Origin: Mycobacterium sp. Aquia_213
Lineage (GTDB): Bacteria; Actinomycetota; Actinomycetes; Mycobacteriales; Mycobacteriaceae
Length of the DNA: 64,000 nucleotides
Reading direction: 5' to 3'
Assembly (NCBI RefSeq): GCF_026625985.1
Contig: NZ_CP113116.1
Location: forward strand, 2,232,001 to 2,296,000
Positions 7,795-16,264 of this stretch are shown here, one piece after another. Numbering within the stretch: the stretch's first letter is position 1; every line of letters begins with the position of its first letter. Made by a program: the position numbers and the translations under genes. Under the pieces are notes generated by a model, which worked only from the letters and a program-made list of their open reading frames with translations, was not told the DNA's origin and made no database searches.

Positions 7795-9320
7795 CCGCCC
7801 TGAACGCCGCCCGCCGCACCGCCGACCTGAACGCGCTGGCCGACGGCGCACCGCTGGACGTGCTGGTGATCGGCGGCGGCATCACCGGGGCCGGGATCGC
7901 GCTGGACGCCGCGTCGCGCGGGCTGCGCGTGGCGCTGGTGGAGAAGCACGACCTGGCGTTCGGCACCAGCCGCTGGAGTTCCAAACTGGTCCACGGCGGT
8001 CTGCGCTACCTGGCGACCGGCAACGTGGGAATCGCCCGGCGCAGCGCCATCGAGCGCGGAATCCTGATGACGCACAACGCCCCTCACCTCGTGCACGCGA
8101 TGCCGCAACTGGTTCCGCTGCTGCCGTCGATGAGTCACCCCAAGCGCGCGATGGTGCGCGCGGGATTCCTCGCCGGTGACGCCCTGCGGATGCTGGCGGG
8201 AACCCCGTCGTCGACGCTGCCCCGCTCGCGCCGGGTGCCCGCTCAACGGGTGGTGGAGATGGCGCCCACGGTGCGCCGCGACGGCCTCGACGGCGGCCTG
8301 CTGGCCTACGACGGGCAATTGATCGACGACGCTCGCCTGGTCACCGCGGTCGCACGCACCGCCGCGCAGCACGGCGCCCGGATCCTCACCTACGTCGCGG
8401 CATCCGAGGCCACCGGCGGCGCGGTGCGGCTGACCGATCAGCGCACGGGTCAGTCTTTCGACGTGTCCGCGGGCGCGGTGATCAACGCCGCCGGGGTATG
8501 GGCGGGCGAGATCGACCGCTCGTTGCGGCTGCGGCCCAGCCGCGGGACCCACCTGGTCTTCGATGCCAGTTCCTTCGGCAATCCGACTGCGGCACTGACG
8601 ATTCCGATTCCCGGCGAGCTCAACCGTTTCGTGTTCGCGATGCCCGAACAACTGGGCCGGGTCTATCTCGGGCTCACCGACGAAGCCGCGCCCGGCCCGA
8701 TTCCCGATGTGCCGGAGCCGTCTTCGGACGAAGTTGCGTTCCTGTTGGACACCGTCAACACCGCGCTGGGAATAGCGCTGGGGGCCACCGATGTGATCGG
8801 CTCCTACGCCGGCCTGCGGCCGCTGATCGACACCGGGGAGGGCCGCACCGCCGACGTGTCACGCGAGCACGCCGTGGTCGAGTCACCGTCCGGGATGATC
8901 AGCGTGATCGGCGGCAAGCTGACCGAATACCGCTTCATGGCGGAGGACGTGCTCAACCAGGCCGTCAGCCTGCGTGGGCTGCGGGCCGCGCGCTGCCGGA
9001 CCCGCAATCTGCCGCTGATTGGGGCGCCGGGCAACCCCGGGCCGGTCACGGGTCCGACGGCCGGGCTGCCCGCGTCACTGGTGGCCCGTTACGGTGCCGA
9101 GTCGCCCAACGTCGTCGCGGTTGCCACCTGCGGGCGCCCGACCGAGCCGGTCGCCGAGGGCATCGACGTGACCCGGGCGGAATTCGAATACGCCGTCACG
9201 CACGAGGGCGCGCTCGACATCGACGACATCCTCGACCGCCGGACCCGAATCGGCCTGGTGCCCCGCGACCGCGAACGGGTGGTCAGCGTCGCCGAAGAGT
9301 TCCTCGCCGGGGTGGGCTAA
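7791..9320 (+). CDS. glpD1: Glycerol-3-phosphate dehydrogenase (FAD, aerobic type)
   Basis: A 509-residue flavoenzyme of the GlpD family. The FAD-binding dinucleotide fold begins at about 20 with IGGGITGAGIALDAASRG, followed by the family signature FGTSRWSSKLVHGGLRYL around 57-74. The C-terminal DAO cap domain ends near residue 500. It oxidises glycerol-3-phosphate to dihydroxyacetone phosphate at the membrane and passes electrons to menaquinone. It is translationally coupled to the TetR gene by a 4-base overlap, matching the Rv2250c-Rv2249c order. A transporter gene follows after 47 bases. Confidence 0.93.
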   Translation: MTALNAARRTADLNALADGAPLDVLVIGGGITGAGIALDAASRGLRVALVEKHDLAFGTSRWSSKLVHGGLRYLATGNVGIARRSAIERGILMTHNAPHLVHAMPQLVPLLPSMSHPKRAMVRAGFLAGDALRMLAGTPSSTLPRSRRVPAQRVVEMAPTVRRDGLDGGLLAYDGQLIDDARLVTAVARTAAQHGARILTYVAASEATGGAVRLTDQRTGQSFDVSAGAVINAAGVWAGEIDRSLRLRPSRGTHLVFDASSFGNPTAALTIPIPGELNRFVFAMPEQLGRVYLGLTDEAAPGPIPDVPEPSSDEVAFLLDTVNTALGIALGATDVIGSYAGLRPLIDTGEGRTADVSREHAVVESPSGMISVIGGKLTEYRFMAEDVLNQAVSLRGLRAARCRTRNLPLIGAPGNPGPVTGPTAGLPASLVARYGAESPNVVAVATCGRPTEPVAEGIDVTRAEFEYAVTHEGALDIDDILDRRTRIGLVPRDRERVVSVAEEFLAGVG

Positions 9321-9367
9321 CCGGGTCTCGGGTTCGACTCGACCAAGTTGGGGTAACAAGGGTGTCG

Positions 9368-10759
9368 ATGGACACCGATGGCGCCCAGCGCAAGTGGGCA
9401 CGCGACGAGATCACGGTCACCGATCCGAGCGTGATGTCGCGGGCCATTACCGGCACCGCGATCGGCAATGTCATGGAGTGGTACGACTTCGGGGTCTACG
9501 GCTACATCGCCACCACCATCGCGCAGGTGTTTTATCCCGGCAACAGCGTGAGCGCCGTCCATCTGATTGCCACCTTCGGCACCCTGGCGGCGGCGTTTGT
9601 GGTGCGACCCATCGGTGGCATGATCTTCGGGCCGCTCGGTGACCGCATCGGTCGCAAGCGGGTGCTGGTGATCACGATCCTGATGATGACGGCCGGTACG
9701 ACGATGAGCGGCCTGCTGCCCGGTTACAGCGCAATCGGCATCTGGGCGCCCATCCTGCTCGTGGTCGCCCGAGTCTTTCAGGGTTTGTCGACCGGCGGCG
9801 AATTCGTCGGCGCGATGACCTATCTCGTGGAGCAGTCACCGGATCGCAAGCGCGGCATGCTGGTCGGGTTCCTGCCGTTGGGCAATCTGATCGGCTTCGT
9901 GGTCGCCGGGTTCTTGGTGACTGGGCTGCAGGCGTGGCTGCCGCGGCACGACTGGTTGGCCTGGGGCTGGCGGGTGCCGTTGCTATTGGCCGCGCCCCTG
10001 GGTTTGATCGCGCTCTACATGCGGCTGCGCCTCGAGGAGTCACCGGCCTTCACGCAGCTGAGTCAGCATTCCGACGATGGGGACCGCCACCAGTTCCGGC
10101 GCACCGTCGTGGAGCAGTGGCGGCCGATGCTGATCTGCGCGGCCCTGGTGCTGACCTCCCAGGTCGCCGATTTCATGGTCACTGGGTATCTGCCGACCTA
10201 CCTGAAAACGGTTGTGCACCTTGGGGAAAACCCGGCGCTGGTGCTGATCGTGGTGACGCTGGCCATCCTGATGGCCTCGATCGTGTTCGTCGCGAAGTTG
10301 TCCGACCGGATCGGCGTAAAGCCGATCATGCGGACGGGTTGCATCCTGCTCATCGTGGCGTCAATCCCGGCGTTTCTGCTGATGCGCCATGGCGGCGCCT
10401 ATCCGGTGATCTTCCTCGGGGTGCTGCTGATCGGGCTGATGGAACTCTGCTTCGACAGCACGACACCCTCGGCGCTGCCGGCGCTGTTTCCCACCAGGGT
10501 GCGTTACGGGGCGTTGGCCATTTCCTACAACCTGTCGATCTCCACAGTCGGTGGCATCACCCCGTTGATTGCCCAAGCGCTGGTGTCGAGCACCGGCAAC
10601 GACATGGTGCCGGCCTACATGCTGATGGTCGCGGGCCTGGTCGGCGTGGTGACGCTGTTGTTCACGCCGGAGGTCGCCGGCAAGCCATTGCCCGGGTCCG
10701 GTCCCGCGGTCGAGACCGAAGAGGAGGCTCGCGAATTGGCGAGCGGCTCGCGAGCCTAA
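9368..10759 (+). CDS. MFS transporter, metabolite:H+ symporter (ProP-like) family
   Basis: A 463-residue, 12-helix major facilitator. The loop 2-3 signature GPLGDRIGRKRV is at about residues 87-98 and the helix-4 segment RVFQGLSTGGEF at about 135-146; both are typical of the MHS family (proline/betaine, ketoglutarate and related acids). The start ATG at 9368 has AAGGG six bases upstream; an in-frame GTG at 9362 is a weaker option. The frame is open far upstream inside glpD1, but that part has no transporter character. I do not recall a transporter at this position in M. tuberculosis, so it appears to be an insertion in the block. Substrate unknown. It converges with accD6 at 19 bases. Confidence 0.88.
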   Translation: MDTDGAQRKWARDEITVTDPSVMSRAITGTAIGNVMEWYDFGVYGYIATTIAQVFYPGNSVSAVHLIATFGTLAAAFVVRPIGGMIFGPLGDRIGRKRVLVITILMMTAGTTMSGLLPGYSAIGIWAPILLVVARVFQGLSTGGEFVGAMTYLVEQSPDRKRGMLVGFLPLGNLIGFVVAGFLVTGLQAWLPRHDWLAWGWRVPLLLAAPLGLIALYMRLRLEESPAFTQLSQHSDDGDRHQFRRTVVEQWRPMLICAALVLTSQVADFMVTGYLPTYLKTVVHLGENPALVLIVVTLAILMASIVFVAKLSDRIGVKPIMRTGCILLIVASIPAFLLMRHGGAYPVIFLGVLLIGLMELCFDSTTPSALPALFPTRVRYGALAISYNLSISTVGGITPLIAQALVSSTGNDMVPAYMLMVAGLVGVVTLLFTPEVAGKPLPGSGPAVETEEEARELASGSRA

Positions 10760-10778
10760 CCGCAGGTTCGCGCGAGGA

Positions 10779-12200
10779 TTACAGCGGGATGTTCTTGTGG
10801 CGACCGCGACGTGCGGGTGCCTCCGCCAGTGCCTCGCAGAGCTTGCTGCGGGTGTGCGCCGGGTCGATCTTCTCGTCGACCACACCGATCTCGATGGCGC
10901 TGTCCACGCCGCCGGCGATCCGCTCGTGTTCGGCGGCCAACTCGTCGTGCAGCGCTTCGCGCTCGTCGTCCGGTGCGGCGGCCAGCTTGCGCTTGTGCAG
11001 GATGCCGACCGCGGCCTTGGCGCCCATCACGGCCACTTCTGCCTCGGGCCACGCGAACACCTTGGTCGCGTTCAGCGAGCGGGAGTTCATCGCAATGTAG
11101 GCCCCGCCGTAGATCTTTCGGGTCACCAGCGTGACGCGGGGGACGGTGCACTCGCCGAACGCGTGCAGCAGCTTCGCACCGCGGCGCACCACGCCGCCCC
11201 ACTCCTGGTCGACGCCGGGCAGGTAGCCGGGCACGTCGACGATCACAACCAGCGGAATACCGAACGCGTCACACAGCCGCACGAAACGTGCTGCCTTCTC
11301 GGCGCTTTCGGAGTTCAGGCAGCCACCCAGGCGCAGCGGGTTGTTGGCCAGCACGCCGACGGTGCGGCCCGACAACCGGCCCAGCCCGACCACCATCGAC
11401 GGAGCCCACTTCTCCTGGAACTCTTCGAACGGCGTGTCCTGGTCGAGGATCGCGGTGACGATCGGGTGCACGTCATAGGCCCGCCGAGACGACTCGGGCA
11501 GCAGCGCCTTGATGTCGGTGTCACCGGCCTCGGCCTTGGTGCGGTCGAAAAGTCCTTGCTGGCAGAACAATCCGACCAGCCGACGGCCGCGCGCGTAGGC
11601 GTCGAGCTCGTCGTCGGCGACAATGTGGCAGACACCCGACTTCTTGTGGTGGGTCTCCGGGCCGCCGAGCGAGGCCATGTCCACGTCCTCGCCGGTGACA
11701 CTGCGCACCACGTCGGGACCGGTGACGAAGACCCGGCCCTCCGGCGCCATGATGATCACGTCGGTCAGCGCCGGCCCGTAGGCGGCACCGCCGGCGGCGA
11801 AGCCGACGACCACCGAGATCTGCGGGATATAACCCGACGCGCGGATCATCGCCTCGAAAACCGTTCCAACAGCGTGCAATGCCTTGACGCCCTCGGCCAG
11901 CCGGGCGCCGCCCGAGTGCCAGATGCCGACGATCGGGCTCTGCTCTTCGATGGCGGTGTCGTAGGCGTTGACGATGTGCTGGCATCCCTCGATGCCCATC
12001 GCGCCGCCCATCACGGTTCCGTCCGTGCAGAACGCGATGGTGCGTACACCATTCACGGTGCCGGCCGCGGACAGCACGCCCGAGCGGTCACGCTCGTGCA
12101 GCAGTGCGACGGTGCCGTCGTCGAAGAAGTTGCTCAGACGCAGCAACGGGTCTCGGGGGTCGAGCGACTCGCCGACCGCCTCGGGGGCCATGAGTGTCAT
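10779..12200 (-). CDS. accD6: Acetyl/propionyl-CoA carboxylase beta subunit AccD6
   Basis: A 473-residue carboxyltransferase subunit, equal in length to M. tuberculosis AccD6. It has the two crotonase-fold halves of the family, with the glycine-rich oxyanion regions HSGGARL (N half) and IYGGAYIAM (C half). Together with the biotinylated alpha subunit AccA3 (elsewhere) it makes malonyl-CoA for FAS-II. The ATG at 12200 has AGGAG upstream; a longer frame to 12236 overlaps the kasB tail without a ribosome-binding site. It is the last gene of the fabD-acpM-kasA-kasB-accD6 operon, 48 bases after kasB. Confidence 0.95.
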   Translation of the reverse strand: MTLMAPEAVGESLDPRDPLLRLSNFFDDGTVALLHERDRSGVLSAAGTVNGVRTIAFCTDGTVMGGAMGIEGCQHIVNAYDTAIEEQSPIVGIWHSGGARLAEGVKALHAVGTVFEAMIRASGYIPQISVVVGFAAGGAAYGPALTDVIIMAPEGRVFVTGPDVVRSVTGEDVDMASLGGPETHHKKSGVCHIVADDELDAYARGRRLVGLFCQQGLFDRTKAEAGDTDIKALLPESSRRAYDVHPIVTAILDQDTPFEEFQEKWAPSMVVGLGRLSGRTVGVLANNPLRLGGCLNSESAEKAARFVRLCDAFGIPLVVIVDVPGYLPGVDQEWGGVVRRGAKLLHAFGECTVPRVTLVTRKIYGGAYIAMNSRSLNATKVFAWPEAEVAVMGAKAAVGILHKRKLAAAPDDEREALHDELAAEHERIAGGVDSAIEIGVVDEKIDPAHTRSKLCEALAEAPARRGRHKNIPL

Positions 12201-12248
12201 CGCAGATCTCCTGTTTCCGGTGAGCTCGGGGTTCAATACCGCTGGGTT

Positions 12249-13502
12249 CTAATACCGTCCAAAGGTGATCGCCACGTTGTGACCGCCGAATCCGAACGAG
12301 TTGTTAATCGCGAACCGGTAGTTACCCGGCCGCGGCTTACCCGCCACCACGTCCAAATCGATTTCTGGATCGAGGTTTACCAAATTCAGTGTCGGCGGGA
12401 TGACCTGCTCCCGCAACGCGAGGACCGTCAAGATCGATTCCAACGCACCGACCGCGCCGACCGAGTGGCCGAGCGCCCCCTTGGGTGCGTAGACCGCGGG
12501 GTGGTTGCTGCCCAAGGCCCGGTTGATGGCCTTACCTTCGGCAAGGTCGCCGACCTGGGTGCCGGTGGCGTGGGCGTTGACGTGGTCGATTTCGGCAGGG
12601 GTGATGCCCGCGAGCTGGATCGCCCGCGTCATCGCATGCCCGGCACGCTCCCCGTTGGGATCCGGTGCCACCATGTGGAACCCGTCCGACGTCACGCTGG
12701 CCCCCATGATCCGGGCCAGAATGTTGGCGCCGCGGGCCTTCGCGTGCTCTTCGGTCTCGATGACCATCAGCGCACCGGCCTCACCGAACACGAAACCGTT
12801 GCGGTCCTTGTCGAACGGGCGGCAAGCACCGGCGGGGTTGTCGTTGGTGGTCGACATCACGACGCGCATCGCGGCGAACGCCGCGATCGGCACCGCCTCG
12901 ATCTGGGTCTCGACGCCGCCGCAGATCGCGATGTCGGCCTCACCGAGCACGATCTGCTGCCAGGCCCGGGCGATGCCTTCGCAACCGGACGCGCACGCCG
13001 AAATCGGCGTCATCACACCGGCCTTGGCATGCCGTTCCAGACCGACCGCCGCGGCGGCACCGTTGGGCATGTACTTCTGCACGCCCAGCGGGGAGACCGC
13101 TTTCATGCCGCGCTCGCGCATGCCGTCGTAACTGAAGACCAGTTCCTCGGACGAGCCGAGGCCGGTGCCGATCGACACCGCCAACCGGTTGGTGTCGACT
13201 TCCGGCGAACCGGCGTTCTCCCATACCCGGCGGCCCAAAATGGTGGACATTCTCTGCAGGTAGCCGGTGCGGCGCAGCTCGATACGCGTGAGCTGGCTGT
13301 CGAACTCCTCCACGAGATGCCCGCCGATGCGAACCGGCAGGTTGTACTCCTCAACGAACGGGTCGGTGAGGGTGCGGATCCCACTCTGGCTGTCCAGCAA
13401 CAACTTCCAGGTGTTTTCCACATCGGGTGCCAAGGCGGTCGTCGCGGCGATGCCGGTGACGACCACATTGGGGAAGGCTTTCCCAGTTACGAGCTCTGTC
13501 AT
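12249..13502 (-). CDS. kasB: 3-oxoacyl-ACP synthase II, KasB
   Basis: A 417-residue beta-ketoacyl-ACP synthase. Catalytic Cys170 is in the segment ISACASG, and the two active-site histidines are His311 (NAHATG) and His346 (LGHSVG). KasB performs the late elongation cycles that give full-length meromycolates. The ATG at 13502 matches the core start of the family; some annotations add about 20 residues by using an upstream codon, and the frame here is indeed open back into kasA. It follows kasA by 26 bases and is strongly similar to it over the whole length, a tandem duplication. Confidence 0.94.
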   Translation of the reverse strand: MTELVTGKAFPNVVVTGIAATTALAPDVENTWKLLLDSQSGIRTLTDPFVEEYNLPVRIGGHLVEEFDSQLTRIELRRTGYLQRMSTILGRRVWENAGSPEVDTNRLAVSIGTGLGSSEELVFSYDGMRERGMKAVSPLGVQKYMPNGAAAAVGLERHAKAGVMTPISACASGCEGIARAWQQIVLGEADIAICGGVETQIEAVPIAAFAAMRVVMSTTNDNPAGACRPFDKDRNGFVFGEAGALMVIETEEHAKARGANILARIMGASVTSDGFHMVAPDPNGERAGHAMTRAIQLAGITPAEIDHVNAHATGTQVGDLAEGKAINRALGSNHPAVYAPKGALGHSVGAVGALESILTVLALREQVIPPTLNLVNLDPEIDLDVVAGKPRPGNYRFAINNSFGFGGHNVAITFGRY

Positions 13503-13528
13503 GGGAGTGGCGAACGTTCCTCTCGTGC

Positions 13529-14779
13529 TCAGTAACGCCCGAAGGCGAGGGCCACGTTGTGGCCGCCGAACCCGAATGAGTTGTTGATCGCGTATTGGAA
13601 ATCGCCGGTGCGAGGTTCGCCCGCGACGACATCCAGCGCGATCTCGGGATCGGGTGTTTCGTAGTTGAGGGTTGGCGGAATGACGCCATCCCGCAGTGAC
13701 AGCACCGTGAGCACCGACTCGAGCGCCCCGACTGCGCCGATAGAGTGCCCCAGCGCCGACTTGGGCGCATACACGGCGGCCTGATCGCATCCGGCGACCC
13801 GGATGGCGTTGGCCTCTGCGGTGTCGCCGATCGGCGTCGCCGTCCCGTGTGCGTTCACGTGGTCGATGTCCTTGGCGGACACGCCCGCCAGTTCCAGCGC
13901 GCGGGTCATCGCGCGACCGGCGCGCACGCCGTCCGCCGCGGGCGCCACCATGTGGAACGCGTCCGAGGTGATACCGGCACCCAACAACCGGGCTAACGGC
14001 TTGGCGCCGCGGGCCTTGGCGTGCTCTTCGGTCTCGATGAGCATCAGGGCTCCGGCCTCGCCGAAGACGAAGCCGTCGCGGTCCTTGTCGAACGGCCGCG
14101 ACGCACGCTCGGGCTCGTCGTTGCGAGTCGACATGGCCCGCATCATCGAGAACGCCGCGATGGGCAGCGCCTCGATCGGACCCTCGACACCGCCGCAGAC
14201 GGCGACCTCCGCGTCACCCATGACGATCTGGCGCCACGCGTGAGCGATGGCCTCGGAGCCCGACGAACACGCCGACACCGGGGTGATGACCCCGGCCCGC
14301 GCTCCGAGCTCCAGACCGACCACGGCAGCGGCGCCGTTGGGCATGATCATCTGAACGGCGAGCGGCGACACCTTGCGGGGACCGCCCTCGTTCATCAGGT
14401 CATAGCTCTCGACGATCCGCTCGGCGCCACCCAGACCGGTGCCAACGACGACGCTGAACCGGTCCGGATCGAGCTCCGGGGCGCCGGCCGACTCCCACAG
14501 CTGGCCGCAGAGATATTTGGCCAGGCGCTGGACATACGACATGCGCCGCAAGTCCAGCCTGCTCATGTGGTCATCGATCGGTTCTTTGAGGTGCCCACCG
14601 ATCTTGACCTGCAGGTCCCACTTGGTGACGAAGTCGTCTTCGAGGACGCGGATGCCGCTCTCGCCGGCCAACAAGCCCTTCCACGTGCTCTCGATGTCCG
14701 GCGCGATCGATGTCGTCGCCGCGACAGCGGTTACCACAACATTGGGGTAACCGCCGTTAGCAGTGGAAGGCTTGGTCAC
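13529..14779 (-). CDS. kasA: 3-oxoacyl-ACP synthase I, KasA
   Basis: A 416-residue beta-ketoacyl-ACP synthase, the same length as M. tuberculosis KasA. The catalytic triad residues fall at the same numbers: Cys171 (VSACSSG), His311 (NAHGT) and His345 (LGHS). KasA condenses malonyl-AcpM with growing acyl-AcpM chains in the essential early FAS-II cycles. The start overlaps the acpM stop by 4 bases, so the carrier and its synthase are translated together. It is the target family of thiolactomycin-type inhibitors. Confidence 0.96.
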   Translation of the reverse strand: MTKPSTANGGYPNVVVTAVAATTSIAPDIESTWKGLLAGESGIRVLEDDFVTKWDLQVKIGGHLKEPIDDHMSRLDLRRMSYVQRLAKYLCGQLWESAGAPELDPDRFSVVVGTGLGGAERIVESYDLMNEGGPRKVSPLAVQMIMPNGAAAVVGLELGARAGVITPVSACSSGSEAIAHAWRQIVMGDAEVAVCGGVEGPIEALPIAAFSMMRAMSTRNDEPERASRPFDKDRDGFVFGEAGALMLIETEEHAKARGAKPLARLLGAGITSDAFHMVAPAADGVRAGRAMTRALELAGVSAKDIDHVNAHGTATPIGDTAEANAIRVAGCDQAAVYAPKSALGHSIGAVGALESVLTVLSLRDGVIPPTLNYETPDPEIALDVVAGEPRTGDFQYAINNSFGFGGHNVALAFGRY

Positions 14780-15123
14780 TTGCTGTCCGCTTCCAGCCTC
14801 GCCTGGACGTTGGCAGCAGCGTCGGGGTTCTCGGCGACGAGCTTGGAGCGCAGTGCCTCGGCAGCCTCGGGGTTCTCTTCCTCGAGCTTCTGGATGTAGG
14901 AGACGACGTCACCGACGGTACGCAGACCGGCGAGGTCCTCGTCCGGGATCTTCACGCCGTACTTGTCCTCGGTCTGGACGGCAATTTCCACCATCGACAG
15001 CGAGTCGATGTCCAGGTCGTCGACGAAGGACTTCTCCGGGGTGACCTCGGAAGGCTCGATACCGGTGACCTCTTCGATGATCTCGGCGATACCGGCGATG
15101 ATTTCTTCCTGGCTAACAGACAC
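14776..15123 (-). CDS. acpM: Meromycolate extension acyl carrier protein AcpM
   Basis: A 115-residue acidic acyl carrier protein. The phosphopantetheine serine is Ser41 in the motif DSLSMVE. The C-terminal extension of about 35 residues after the carrier fold (rich in Glu, Ala and Asn-Pro) is the hallmark of mycobacterial AcpM compared with ordinary 80-residue ACPs. It shuttles FAS-II intermediates between FabD, KasA/KasB and the reductase and dehydratase enzymes. It overlaps kasA by 4 bases and lies 92 bases after fabD. Confidence 0.96.
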   Translation of the reverse strand: MSVSQEEIIAGIAEIIEEVTGIEPSEVTPEKSFVDDLDIDSLSMVEIAVQTEDKYGVKIPDEDLAGLRTVGDVVSYIQKLEEENPEAAEALRSKLVAENPDAAANVQARLEADSK

Positions 15124-15215
15124 AGCCTTGATTCCCTTCGTAATGTGTTGAGTGCAAATCGGATTGATGTGCGCTTATGCGGTTGTACTGGCCTTACAAA
15201 CTGGCCGAGCTGGCG

Positions 15216-16124
15216 TCAAATGTCGGCCAGCGCGTCCAGGTCTGCGGGCGTCTTGACGGCACGTACCGTCACCCCCCGAAGTTCTCGTTTGGCGATGCCG
15301 GCGAGGGTGCCCGCGGGCGGGAACTCCACAATCGCCTTGACATCGTGGGAAGCCAGCGTTGCGGTGCACAGGTCCCACCGCACCGGCTGGATCAGCTGAG
15401 CGACCAGCGCTTCCATCGCCGCCGCCGCCGTAGTGACCGGCTTTCCGTCGCGGTTGGACAGCAGCGTCGCAGTGGGCTCGGCGGTCGCGATGGCGGCAGC
15501 CGCGGCGGCATAGCCGTCCATCGCGGACGCCATGTACTTGGTGTGGAACGCACCGGCCACGCCGAGAGCGCGCACCCGGGCCTTGGCCGGCGGGTCTTCG
15601 GCGAGCTTTTCCAGCGCGGTCAGCGGGCCGGCGGCGACGATCTGCCCGGCCGCATTGCGGTTGGCAGGGAACAGGTCGAGCTGCTCGAGGCGGGCCAGGA
15701 CTTCGGTCTCGTCCCCGCCCAGCACCGCGGACATGCCGGTCGGCTCGGCGGCACACGCCTTGGCCATCTCGGCGCCACGGGTGGCGGCCAGGGCGACGGC
15801 GTCATCGGCGCCCATCACACCGGCGATCGCGTACGCGGCGATCTCGCCGACCGAGTGGCCGGCCACGATGAAGTCTTCGCCGCCGAGCACGCCGCGCTTG
15901 GTCAGCTCCTGGTGTGCGAGCAGAGTGGCCGCGACGACCAGTGGCTGAGTGACCGCCGTGTCGGTGATCTCTTCGTTCGATGCGGTGGTGCCCAGTCGGA
16001 CCAGATCGAGGCCGCTGGCCTTCGACCACAGAGTCAGCTGCTCGCTCGCCCCTGGCAATTCCAGCCACGGCGAGAGCATCCCCTCGGTCTGCGAACCCTG
16101 TCCGGGCGCAAGTAACGCAATCAC
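15216..16124 (-). CDS. fabD: Malonyl-CoA:ACP transacylase
   Basis: A 302-residue transacylase. The nucleophile is Ser91 in GHSVG and the partner His194 is in AFHTKYM. The oxyanion motif APGQGSQ is at residues 6-12. It loads malonyl groups onto AcpM. This is the first gene of the FAS-II operon; its promoter region (16125-16264) contains the MabR operator. Confidence 0.95.
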   Translation of the reverse strand: MIALLAPGQGSQTEGMLSPWLELPGASEQLTLWSKASGLDLVRLGTTASNEEITDTAVTQPLVVAATLLAHQELTKRGVLGGEDFIVAGHSVGEIAAYAIAGVMGADDAVALAATRGAEMAKACAAEPTGMSAVLGGDETEVLARLEQLDLFPANRNAAGQIVAAGPLTALEKLAEDPPAKARVRALGVAGAFHTKYMASAMDGYAAAAAAIATAEPTATLLSNRDGKPVTTAAAAMEALVAQLIQPVRWDLCTATLASHDVKAIVEFPPAGTLAGIAKRELRGVTVRAVKTPADLDALADI

Positions 16125-16190
16125 GTGTCTAAGAGAACACTGTGGAAACGGTTTTGGCGGGTGTAACAGATTATGAACCTCGTCTTAGGT

Positions 16191-16211
16191 TTTTGTAGGT
16201 AATCCACAAAA
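16191..16211. promoter_or_regulatory. MabR operator upstream of fabD
   Basis: A perfect dyad TTTTGT-N9-ACAAAA sits 67 bases upstream of the fabD start. This is the site I recall as published for MabR at the fasII promoter in M. tuberculosis and M. smegmatis. The mabR gene itself ends 54 bases to the right. Flanking it are longer-range repeats: CGGTTTTG at 16149-16156 and its complement CAAAACCG at 16207-16214; TGTGGA at 16141-16146 and TCCACA at 16203-16208. Confidence 0.8.
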
Positions 16212-16264
16212 CCGCTCGACAAGCTACGTATTTGATACCTCGCCGCGATCTGTTGGCTGGATCA

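Noticed and set aside
8498..9367. N-terminal extension of the transporter frame into glpD1
   Set aside because: The 290 extra codons are a shadow of glpD1; transporter similarity begins only after the ATG at 9368.
10797..13535. A 912-codon open frame antisense to accD6 and kasB
   Set aside because: Same reason; it spans a gene boundary and has no domain signature.
13529..14779. kasA/kasB similarity considered as a recent duplication or recombination error
   Set aside because: The tandem pair is normal in mycobacteria and the two differ throughout, so it is an old duplication.
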